Positions 8,277 to 14,617 of a DNA stretch of 33,886 nucleotides are shown here, one piece after another (the stretch's first letter is position 1; every line of letters begins with the position of its first letter). The notes below the pieces were generated by a model that did no database searches, was not told the origin of the DNA, and worked only from the letters and a program-made list of their open reading frames with translations. The stretch covers positions 1 through 33,886 of the forward strand of contig NZ_JAHSQD010000030.1 of the NCBI RefSeq assembly GCF_020103755.1, given 5' to 3'. Source of the stretch: Streptomyces sp. LS1784. Its GTDB lineage: Bacteria; Actinomycetota; Actinomycetes; Streptomycetales; Streptomycetaceae. A program made the position numbers and the translations under genes.

Positions 8277-8328
8277 AAGGAAAAGCAGTCCTATAGTTCG
8301 AGTAAAGCCGCAGTCGTGGGAGGGGCCG

Positions 8329-8862
8329 ATGGAAACGACCATGCCGGAGCCGGACTGGCACGTGCTCGGTGAGCCGGGTGACGGGCAGCTGGGGACGGAA
8401 CACCAGGGCGCCCTCGACCCGCTGCTGCTCCCCACCCGGGAGGCGCTGCTGGCCCGTCGCACCCACCGGATCCCGCGCTGGAAGCGCCTGCTGCAGCCTG
8501 GCTCGTCCGGTCCGGCGGCCTGGATCCGGATGGAGGCCGACGCGCAGGCCGAGCGCCTCGGCCGCCGTACGCCCGGCACCGAACACGTCCTGCTCGCCCT
8601 GCTGGCCGTGCACGAAGTGGCCCGCCACGAGCCGCAGTCGGTGGAGGAGGGCGGCGCCGGCGAACTGCTCGCCGGGCTCGGCCTCGACTACGCCAGGGCG
8701 CACGCCGCGCTGGAATCCGGCGAGGTGACGCTGCCCGCCGACCCGCGCGCGGTCGAGGCCTACCTGGTTGACGCCGCAGGTCAGGGTTCTGATCAACTGG
8801 TCCGGGCGTTGCTGGAGGAGGACACCCGGGCTCGACGCCTGGTCGAAGCCCTGCGCGGCTGA
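8329..8862 (+). CDS. Clp N-terminal-domain-like protein
   Basis: The 177-residue protein contains the AERLGRRTPGTEHVLLALLAVHEVARH stretch (about residues 75-100) that marks the repeat of the Clp N domain, the substrate- and adaptor-binding domain of ClpA/ClpC/ClpB. No AAA+ module follows, so this is a stand-alone N-domain protein, a type seen in actinomycetes. The C-terminus is a helix ending RARRLVEALRG. The ATG at 8329 follows GGGAGGGG at about five bases. It faces away from the HtrA-like protease. It may act as a chaperone accessory or adaptor; this is inferred from the domain and the neighbourhood. Confidence 0.75.
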   Translation: METTMPEPDWHVLGEPGDGQLGTEHQGALDPLLLPTREALLARRTHRIPRWKRLLQPGSSGPAAWIRMEADAQAERLGRRTPGTEHVLLALLAVHEVARHEPQSVEEGGAGELLAGLGLDYARAHAALESGEVTLPADPRAVEAYLVDAAGQGSDQLVRALLEEDTRARRLVEALRG

Positions 8863-8917
8863 GGCGCCGTCGGCGCAGCGAGTCACGACACGGAGAAGAG
8901 AAGAAAGGGACACCCTG

Positions 8918-9004
8918 ATGCACGTCACCCTCGCCGAGGAGCTGATGCTGCTCTCGCTGGACGACGAGTCCGGCGTGGCGAAGGACGCCTCCACCGCCGC
9001 CTGA
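8918..9004 (+). pseudogene. GPP34-family N-terminal stub (28 codons)
   Basis: A ribosome binding site (AAGAAAGGGA) and ATG are followed by MHVTLAEELMLLSLDDESG, which is the usual start of bacterial GPP34 (Golgi phosphoprotein 3-like) proteins of about 200-230 residues. The frame then reads VAKDASTAA and stops. No further GPP34-like sequence follows in any frame, because a strong terminator hairpin begins five bases after the stop. The gene therefore looks cut off by a deletion that kept only the first exon-like stub, although a functional micro-ORF cannot be excluded. It follows the ClpN-domain gene by 55 bases on the same strand. Confidence 0.6.
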
Positions 9005-9008
9005 GCGC

Positions 9009-9050
9009 GCCGGGCGGGCTGCGCAGCGAGCCGCGCGCAGCCCGCCCGGC
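9009..9050 (+). terminator. Strong terminator hairpin after the GPP34 stub
   Basis: GCCGGGCGGGCTGCGC at 9009-9024 pairs perfectly over 16 bases with 9035-9050, with a 10-base loop. It immediately follows the stub and would end the ClpN-domain transcript. Confidence 0.8.
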
Positions 9051-9129
9051 CCCGTTCGCGGCACTGCTCGGAGCGTGGGGGCCTGGTGAACCCCGGCATC
9101 CGCGCCGGCCGACCGCTACGGGTCTCCGA

Positions 9130-9393
9130 CTACAGCGCGTCGAGCGGTACGTCCGGGTCGGCCAGCTCCTTGACGTCCACCACCCGCTTCGAGCGCACCA
9201 GTTCGCGGATCGGGTCGGTGACGTCCCAGACGTTGACGTTCATCCCCGCGAGCACCCGCCCGCCGGAGAGCCAGAACGCGATGAACTCGCGGGTGGCCGG
9301 GTCGCCGCGGAACACCACCTGGTCGTAGCCGCCCGGCTCGACGTAGCCGACGTACTCCATCCCGAGGTCGTACTGGTCGGTCCAGGACTCGGG
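9130..9393 (-). pseudogene. Detached 3' end of a ferredoxin-reductase-like gene
   Basis: About 88 codons match the C-terminus of the complete FAD/NAD reductase at 30878-32185. Reading begins near WTDQYDLGMEYVGYVEP, which is the canonical segment of this family, and runs to the natural stop. The two C-termini are about two-thirds identical in protein and share identical DNA runs of 32 and 22 bases. Upstream of about 9393 the FAD- and NAD-binding domains are absent. The piece is therefore either the displaced 3' end of the reductase gene at the far side of the accessory region, or the relic of a second copy. No ribosome binding site precedes the internal ATG at 9360. Confidence 0.85.
9199..9230. 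repeat. 32-bp direct repeat, left copy
   Basis: These 32 bases, inside the detached reductase 3' end, are identical to 30947-30978 inside the complete reductase gene and lie in the same orientation. A second identical 22-base run pairs 9268-9289 with 31016-31037. Recombination between the copies would remove the 21.7 kb between them. Confidence 0.9.
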
Positions 9394-9823
9394 AACACCC
9401 TTGCGAGGGGAGGACGGACTTGTCGCTGGTCAGTGTCGACTCCACGACCGTGCGCGCCCACCCACGCCGCCGCTGGGATGCTCGTAGGCGAGGACGCCAT
9501 GACGGCCCCGGAGGAGGCCGCGCGCGAGCAGGAGACGGCCCGGCAAAAGGGGGCCAGTCGTGGGAACAGAACTGACAGGACGAGCGCGGACGCATCGGAC
9601 GGCTGCGCAGGATCCGCCTGAAAGAGCCCCGTTCAGCCGGCTGACTGACCAGCAAAGGTCTATCTCGGGGCCGACCGCCGGTGCGGTCGTCTCGGGGCCG
9701 CGCTGAAGGCGGCGGCGGGGCGTAGTCGGTGCTCGGGGCGCCGGCCGCAGCGCGATCCTGCGCTCCGAGGTCCAGATCAAGGGTCGTGCCGCGCGGCGCA
9801 GCGCCGCCCATGGGCGGAAGCGC
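9394..9823. other. Intergenic stretch without a supported gene
   Basis: Open frames here have no ribosome binding site and low-complexity Ser/Arg/Pro-rich translations, as expected from GC-rich noncoding DNA. I see no RNA gene, transposon end or clear repeat. It adjoins the breakpoint of the reductase fragment and probably belongs to the accessory block. Confidence 0.5.
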
Positions 9824-10021
9824 TCAGCGTGCGTTCTCCGGGGAGCGCCGGGTTCTCGGGGGTGACCGGTGCGCCGTCCCGGTGCACGGGGTGATTGCCG
9901 TGGAGGGACTTGCCGTAGGCATCTCGACCGGCCTGCGCTCACTGGCTGGCGAGGGGTCTCCGTAGACGGCGAGGAGCGCGTCGAAGAGGGCGAGGTGTCG
10001 AGTGGTGGTGTCGCTGTTCAT
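9824..10021 (-). CDS. Possible small hypothetical protein (65 aa)
   Basis: An ATG at 10021 with AAAGGA five bases upstream opens a 65-codon frame. The first 22 residues (MNSDTTTRHLALFDALLAVYGD) look like a genuine amphipathic protein start, while the remainder is Pro/Ser/Thr/Arg-rich and could be read-on into noncoding DNA. I do not recognise the family. It is transcribed away from the GIY-YIG-type gene, with a strong palindrome between them. It may be a small intact gene or the 5' end of a truncated one. Confidence 0.35.
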   Translation of the reverse strand: MNSDTTTRHLALFDALLAVYGDPSPASERRPVEMPTASPSTAITPCTGTAHRSPPRTRRSPENAR

Positions 10022-10084
10022 GGTGTCCTTTGGGGTCGGTCCTGACGGCCGGTCGGGGCCGGCGGCCGCGTCGCGTGGAAATGG

Positions 10085-10117
10085 CTCGGGCTGCTCGCCG
10101 TCGGCGAGCAGCCCGAG
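10085..10117. promoter_or_regulatory. 33-bp near-perfect palindrome
   Basis: CTCGGGCTGCTCGCC at 10085-10099 is the exact reverse complement of 10103-10117, with a 3-base centre. It lies upstream of both the leftward small ORF and the rightward GIY-YIG-type gene. It could be a terminator for leftover transcription or a palindromic operator; a TTGAAT/CAGGGT pair at 10118-10123 and 10141-10146 follows it and is a possible promoter for the rightward gene. Confidence 0.6.
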
Positions 10118-10170
10118 TTGAATGTGGGGAACGGTCCTACCAGGGTGGCTAGTTGTGCAATGCTTCCGAA

Positions 10171-10749
10171 ATGGCGCCCTTATCCGAGTCCCAGTACGCC
10201 GCCCGGCTCGCGCAGTGCGAAATCGATCCCGAGGAGTTGTTGGGCCTCCTTGAGGAGGACCAGGTCCGCACGGTACTGCTGGACAGGCTTCGTACCGAAG
10301 GAACGAACCGCGAGTCCGGAGAAGTAGCCAATCTGGTGCACTTCGTGGAGTGGCTGGCGTTGCGGCGACTCGGGCCGGCTGCCGAACGGCCCCAGATTCC
10401 GGGAACGGACCAGCTCTACGTTCTGTCGTTCGCCAGGGCGACCAGTTCGTACGTGAAGGTCGGACGTACCACCCGCTTCGGTGCGGGTCGGCTACGTGAG
10501 CTTCGGGCCGAAGCGGAGCGCGGCGGGTACGTGCTGCTCGAGGCCTGGGCCTCCGAGCTGGTCGCCGACGCACACCCCTGGGAGCACGTGGTGCTCGGAG
10601 AGCTTCGGCGCCGACATCCGGGTGAGAGCAGAGGCGAGTACTTCTATGGCCTCGACTTCGACGATGCACGCAGCGTCGTGGATCAGCAGCGGTGCTTGGT
10701 CGCGCCCCGCTCGGTCGGTCTCACGGACTCTTCACGGCGGCCGGCTTGA
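10171..10749 (+). CDS. GIY-YIG-like (T5orf172-type) nuclease-domain protein
   Basis: The 192-residue protein has a helical N-terminal half and a C-terminal domain with the order of a T5orf172/MUG113-type GIY-YIG fold: QLYVLSF (about 81-87), YVKVGRTT (94-101), an arginine helix GRLRELRAEA (106-115), AHPWEHVVLGELRRRHPG (134-151) and the closing GEYFYGLD (155-162). These correspond to the first strand, the VKVGRT second strand, the catalytic Arg, and the metal-binding Glu region. Such domains occur in phage, mobile and restriction contexts. The ATG at 10171 has no clear Shine-Dalgarno; a TTG at 10153 is an alternative. It lies alone in a degraded stretch. The domain call is fairly sure, the function not. 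Confidence 0.7.
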   Translation: MAPLSESQYAARLAQCEIDPEELLGLLEEDQVRTVLLDRLRTEGTNRESGEVANLVHFVEWLALRRLGPAAERPQIPGTDQLYVLSFARATSSYVKVGRTTRFGAGRLRELRAEAERGGYVLLEAWASELVADAHPWEHVVLGELRRRHPGESRGEYFYGLDFDDARSVVDQQRCLVAPRSVGLTDSSRRPA

Positions 10750-10838
10750 GAAGGAAGGGCGGGGCGGCGCATCGTCTCGTGCCTGTCGGGTCCGTCGAGG
10801 CGAGGACGCTGTTGATCGCGACGGCGGTGGACACCAGG

Positions 10839-11205
10839 GTCAGCGCCTGTTGACCAGCCAGCGCTGGGGGATGGCTCGGCCACGTCCTTGATCAGGTACA
10901 TCCGGCAGACGCAGAAGAGCCCCACCGGGAGCGATCACCCGGTCCTCGCCCGACAACGTCGCCCAGAAGCGGTGTGCCGTGACCCTCAGAGAGGCTTGCC
11001 GTTCGGCCTCCGCCAGCTGCTCCTCGTCCAGCCCGCGCAGCGCGGCCCCAAGGTCACCGCCTCACACCGGCAGAGATGAGAGGATTGCCTGCCGCTCGGC
11101 CCCCGCAGTCTCCAGTTGCTGCGCCTGACGCAGGTCGGTCAGGTATTCGAAGGCCTTCTGCTTGCCAACGTCGAGAAGCGTACGCGTGAGCGAGTCCTTG
11201 CCCAT
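10839..11205 (-). pseudogene. Decayed gene of unknown family with in-frame stop
   Basis: Reading leftward from an ATG at 11205 (GAGG five bases upstream) gives a helical, coding-like sequence starting MGKDSLTRTLLDVGKQKAFEYL. It meets a TGA at 11062-11064 and then continues in the same frame with equally coding-like sequence (GLDEEQLAEAERQASLRVTAHRFWATLSGEDR) that has no start codon of its own. Further left the coding-like signal moves to another frame. This pattern fits a gene broken by one nonsense mutation and at least one frameshift. The first 47 codons could still be expressed as a small protein. I do not recognise the family. The remaining sequence at 10750-10838 shows nothing else. Confidence 0.45.
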
Positions 11206-11385
11206 CCGCGCCTCGCCACGATCCCGGTCCGGGAGAATCAAGACCACGGCCCGAAGGGCGCGGGCGATGTCGCGCACAGCGCCACCCGAAGTCAGCACCC
11301 CGGCGGGCGCGAGGCCGGCAGCGAGGCCAGGTGAGCGGGCGGTAGCGCCGCCGCTTCCAATATCAGCTGCGCGGAGCTGTCCAGG

Positions 11386-11538
11386 CTATTGCCTGGACCG
11401 ATGAGAACCTCTCCGACTCCGGGGAGGTGGCGAGATGATCGCCAAGCCTTCACCGACAAGGGACCGCAGGCGCCAGGCTGTACTCGTTTTCCCCGACGCA
11501 GAGTTGCCCCGCAGGACGATCAGGGCTGGCCGGCTCAC
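11386..11538 (-). pseudogene. Truncated P-loop kinase/AAA protein
   Basis: A GTG at 11538 overlaps the stop of the upstream 454-residue gene (GTGA), so this was the next gene of that operon. Its first residues, SRPALIVLRGNSASGKTSTAWRLR, are the Walker A region of small P-loop kinases/AAA proteins of the type found in Streptomyces (LIVLRGNSGSGKS). The sequence LVGEGLAII continues the family pattern for about 30 residues, then turns into Ser/Arg/Pro-rich nonsense and stops at codon 50; the full proteins are about 170-200 residues. The gene was therefore truncated by the rearrangement that produced the degraded DNA to its left. Confidence 0.65.
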
Positions 11539-12899
11539 GCTTGAGCTGATGACCGGTTGTTCCACCGCTCCTCCTCCGTCCTGTCCCGCAGGTGCGCGAC
11601 GAGCCAGGGCACCAACCGCGGGGCCACCACAGCCGCCACCTGTTCGGTCGGGTGAAGGAGGCCGAAGGAGCACTGCTCGGCTGTCCAGACGGTCACCCGG
11701 GTCAGCGGAGCGGCCGGGTTCACGCCGAGCTCTCCCTTCGGGCCGCAGGTGCTGTTGAACGGCGCGGTGACGTTCTGGCGGTTCCAGTACGTCCACGCCT
11801 CCGCGGCCTTCTCCTGCTCGAAGAGGTGATAGAGCTGCGGGTACCGGTCCAGGAGGCGGACCTCGCGGAACAGGAGCTGGCCGAGCAGCGGGGTGGCCGA
11901 CGTCCGCAGCTCGTCAGCGGTCGCCGCGGTGAAGGTGAACGTGGAGGCGTCGGCGGCTGGTGTGAGGGCGGTGGCCGTGAAGCGGTGAGAAAGGCGGTCG
12001 CGAACGAAGCCGGCGGCCGTCTCGGACAGCCCGGGCTCGATGGTGTCGACGAGCTGGAGCAGTCGACGGTGGCCGGGGTGGAAGCGGCCGAGGTCGAAGA
12101 GGGTGCCCATGCCGTCGACGGCGGTGAGGGCGAGCTGCTTGTAGAGGTGGTTGTTCATCTCGCCCAGCTCGGCGTAGAACTTCGTCGCGGTGCTGGTGGA
12201 GTGGAGCATCAGGTACTCGGCGACGGTCTCGAAGTAGAGGTAGCCGAGGTAGGGCATCACCGGCACCGCGGCGGCCACCCGGTCGAGGAAGTGCCCGGCT
12301 TCCGGGTGCGTGCGGCCGGCGGCGAGGCCGCGCATCAGGTCGAGCAGCGGCGCGGCGGAGCGCACCCGGTCGGCCACCGACCGGGCCACCTTCTCGTCAT
12401 CGGCGGGCGTCAGGGCCTGGCGGTGGCGGTCGAAGGCGCGCAGGTGCACGGAGCCCAGGCGCAGGTAGTCCAGACCCGCCGCCTCGGCCGGACGGTCGGG
12501 GGTGATCTCGATGACCAGGGGGGTGCTGCCGCGCCTGCTGTCCAGCTCGGGGCGGGTGCCGAGGAGGTGGGCGCCGAGGTTGTGCGGTCGCAGCGCGCCG
12601 CCGGGCAGCGGGGTGAGGGGGGAGCCGTAGATCGCGCCGACGAGGCAGCCGGTGGAGGCGAGCAGGTGGCCGCTGGTGCGGACGGCGTCCAGGGAACGGG
12701 TCAGGTGCAGCAGGTGCAGGGGGCGGCCCGAGGCGAGGGCGGTGAGCATGGCGTTGCTGTCGGGCCGTAGCACGTGCCCGTTGGGGGTGTGCTGGAGGTA
12801 CTGGCGCCAGTGGTCCGGGGTGGCGGCGAGGCCGGCGGGCAGGTGGGTGCCGGTCGGGGAGTCGAGGTCGGTGTGGGCGAGATCCCAGTCAGATGGCAC
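11535..12899 (-). CDS. Conserved-looking protein of unknown function (454 aa)
   Basis: The start is GTG at 12899, with GGAG about seven bases upstream, and overlaps the end of the HD-domain gene by 11 bases; the frame upstream of this point is a shadow of that gene. I do not recognise the family. The N-terminal third contains LHLLHLTRSLDAVRTSGHLLASTGCLVGAIYGS (about residues 61-93), which recalls the opening strand-helix of ADP-ribosyltransferase or RNA 2'-phosphotransferase folds, but this is only a resemblance. The middle holds a long helical region with HSTSTATKFYAELGEMNNHLYKQ. There is no signal peptide or membrane helix. It is coupled to both the HD hydrolase and the truncated P-loop gene, suggesting that the three act together. 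Confidence 0.8.
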   Translation of the reverse strand: MPSDWDLAHTDLDSPTGTHLPAGLAATPDHWRQYLQHTPNGHVLRPDSNAMLTALASGRPLHLLHLTRSLDAVRTSGHLLASTGCLVGAIYGSPLTPLPGGALRPHNLGAHLLGTRPELDSRRGSTPLVIEITPDRPAEAAGLDYLRLGSVHLRAFDRHRQALTPADDEKVARSVADRVRSAAPLLDLMRGLAAGRTHPEAGHFLDRVAAAVPVMPYLGYLYFETVAEYLMLHSTSTATKFYAELGEMNNHLYKQLALTAVDGMGTLFDLGRFHPGHRRLLQLVDTIEPGLSETAAGFVRDRLSHRFTATALTPAADASTFTFTAATADELRTSATPLLGQLLFREVRLLDRYPQLYHLFEQEKAAEAWTYWNRQNVTAPFNSTCGPKGELGVNPAAPLTRVTVWTAEQCSFGLLHPTEQVAAVVAPRLVPWLVAHLRDRTEEERWNNRSSAQA

Positions 12900-13659
12900 G
12901 GGGCGTCTCCTCTTCGGTCGACAGGGCGCGGAGCGCCAGGTGGACGGCGTGGGTATCGGTGGCACCGTCGAGGCGGGCCTGTTCGGTGAGCACCACCAGC
13001 TCGTGGGCGAGGACGGGTGCCCAGGCGGGGACCTGGAGGCGCAACTGGTGGAGGGCGGGCCACCAGCGGGTGGCGGGGAGGCGGTAGCGGTCGAGGGCAT
13101 CGGCGGCCTTGAGCAGGTCGACGGCCAGCCGGTGGCGTCGGTAGGCGGCCTGCTGCTCGGGGGTGAACGCGTGATGGGGGAGGTCGTGGAGGGCGACGGC
13201 GGTGATCGCCTCAGGACTGGCGGTGTGGCCGAACGCGGTGTGGAGGCTGGCGGGGTGCTGGGTGAGCCAGTCGGCGGCGCGCCGGCCGTGGCCGGGGTCG
13301 GTGCGGTCGTTGAGGCGGCGGCAGTCGTGGCAGGCTGCCGCCGCGGCGAGCGCGAGCACGCGGCCGGATGCGAGGCGGTGGCCGGCGGCGAGCAGCTGGA
13401 CAAGGACGGCGACCCGGGCACCGTGCAGGACGCCGTGGATGGAGGTGGCGGTCTCCGTGCGGGCGAACCAGGACTGATCGGGTACCAGGACCGTCGCGGG
13501 GTGTGGCAGTCTGGGCCGCACACCCGGACCGCCCGGCCGCTGGCCGGCGATCCACGCCAGCGTCGGCCGGTCCATCACCTGGTGGTCGGGCAAGCGGCCC
13601 GCGGCCGCGAGCTCGTGCAGCGACCGGTAGTCGTCGGCGGTGGGTGTCGGAGAGTTCAT
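12889..13659 (-). CDS. HD-domain metal-dependent phosphohydrolase
   Basis: The 256-residue protein has the residues of the HD superfamily in order: HGVLHGARV (His75/His79), ACHDCRRLNDRTDPGHGRRAADWL (His111-Asp112, with His124), LHDLPHH (about 158-163) and LLKAADALDRYRL (Asp187/Asp190). These bind metals and hydrolyse phosphomonoesters, often on nucleotides. The HGxxHxxRV...HDxxRxND...HGxRxA pattern is that of a stand-alone actinobacterial subgroup. The ATG at 13659 follows GAGGA. It starts only 29 bases from the divergent glycosyltransferase gene, so the promoters must extend into coding sequence. The substrate is unknown; with P-loop and sugar genes adjacent, a nucleotide or nucleotide-sugar is possible. 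Confidence 0.85.
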   Translation of the reverse strand: MNSPTPTADDYRSLHELAAAGRLPDHQVMDRPTLAWIAGQRPGGPGVRPRLPHPATVLVPDQSWFARTETATSIHGVLHGARVAVLVQLLAAGHRLASGRVLALAAAAACHDCRRLNDRTDPGHGRRAADWLTQHPASLHTAFGHTASPEAITAVALHDLPHHAFTPEQQAAYRRHRLAVDLLKAADALDRYRLPATRWWPALHQLRLQVPAWAPVLAHELVVLTEQARLDGATDTHAVHLALRALSTEEETPRAI

Positions 13660-13688
13660 CGAGTCCTCGAAGGGTCAGGTCGGTTCGC

Positions 13689-14567
13689 ATGGGCGTCACG
13701 CTGGGCGTGGTGGTGCTGACGATGGGCAACCGGCCCGCCGAGCTGGCGGCGCTGCTGGAGTCGGTGCAGGCCCAGGACGGCGCCGACACCGGGGTGCGCA
13801 CGGTGGTCCTTGGGCAGGGCGTCAAGCTGCCCGAGCTGCCCCAGTGGGTGGACGTGGTGGAGCTGCCGGAGAACCTGGGCATCCCTGGGGGCCGCAACGC
13901 CGGCGTGGAGCGGCTGCGCGAGCTCGGCGGCACGGACGTGCTGGTGGTGCTGGACGACGACGGACTGCTGCCGCGCACGGACACCTTCCGGATGATCCGG
14001 GAGGCCTTCGAGCAGGACCCGAAGCTGGGCATCGTCTCCTTCCGGATCGCGGACGAGACCGGGTTCACCCAGCGCCGCCACGTCCCCCGCCTCGGCGCCT
14101 CGGACCCGATGCAGTCCGGCCCGGTCACGACCTTCCTCGGCGGCGGCCACGCCATCCGCATGACCGTGATCGACCAGGTCGGCCTGTTCCCCGCACCGTT
14201 CTTCTACGCCCACGAGGAGACCGACTTCGCCTGGCGCGCCCTGGACGCCGGCTGGGGCATCGACTACCGCGCCGACATGGTGCTCCAGCACCCCCGCACC
14301 GACCCCGCCCGCCACGCCGCCTACTACCGCATGACCGCCCGCAACCGCGTCTGGCTCGCCAAACGCCACCTCCCCGCCCCACTCGTGCCCATCTACCTCG
14401 CCTCCTGGATCGGCTACACCCTGCTGCGCCGCCCGCCGATGGAGGGCTTGAAGGCGTGGTGGGGCGGCTTCTTCGAGGGCGCGCGGGTGGCATGCCCGCC
14501 GCGTCGGCCGATGCGGTGGAGCACGGTGCGCCGGATGGCCCAGCTGGGGCGCCCGCCGATCTTCTGA
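13689..14567 (+). CDS. Family 2 (GT-A) glycosyltransferase
   Basis: The 292-residue protein begins with a nucleotide-sugar-binding strand (LGVVVLTMGNRPAELAALLESV), has the ENLGIPGGRNAGVERL signature (about 61-76), the metal-binding DDD at 89-91 (VLVVLDDDG) and the acceptor-side HEETDFAWR motif at 175-183. These are the hallmarks of GT2 rhamnosyl-like transferases. A hydrophobic stretch near 232-250 (LVPIYLASWIGYTLL) may attach it to the membrane. The ATG at 13689 is preceded by AGGTCGG. It is convergent with the DegT gene across a shared terminator and divergent from the HD gene. It probably transfers the sugar made by the neighbouring epimerase/aminotransferase genes. Confidence 0.9.
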   Translation: MGVTLGVVVLTMGNRPAELAALLESVQAQDGADTGVRTVVLGQGVKLPELPQWVDVVELPENLGIPGGRNAGVERLRELGGTDVLVVLDDDGLLPRTDTFRMIREAFEQDPKLGIVSFRIADETGFTQRRHVPRLGASDPMQSGPVTTFLGGGHAIRMTVIDQVGLFPAPFFYAHEETDFAWRALDAGWGIDYRADMVLQHPRTDPARHAAYYRMTARNRVWLAKRHLPAPLVPIYLASWIGYTLLRRPPMEGLKAWWGGFFEGARVACPPRRPMRWSTVRRMAQLGRPPIF

Positions 14568-14569
14568 TC

Positions 14570-14609
14570 GCTGGTCCCAGCCGCCGAACGCTCGGTGGCT
14601 GGGACCAGC
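14570..14609. terminator. Bidirectional terminator between glycosyltransferase and DegT genes
   Basis: GCTGGTCCCAGCC at 14570-14582 pairs perfectly with 14597-14609, with a 14-base loop. It starts three bases after the glycosyltransferase stop and ends nine bases before the DegT stop, so it can serve both convergent genes. Confidence 0.8.
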
Positions 14610-14617
14610 TGTGCTGG

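Noticed and set aside
9433-9621. Rightward 62-codon frame between the reductase fragment and the GIY-YIG-type gene
   Set aside because: Glu/Arg-rich with no ribosome binding site and no recognisable family.
12900-13523. Extension of the 454-residue protein upstream to 662 residues
   Set aside because: This part is Pro/Thr/Ser-rich and overlaps the HD-domain gene in another frame; the GTG at 12899 has its own ribosome site.
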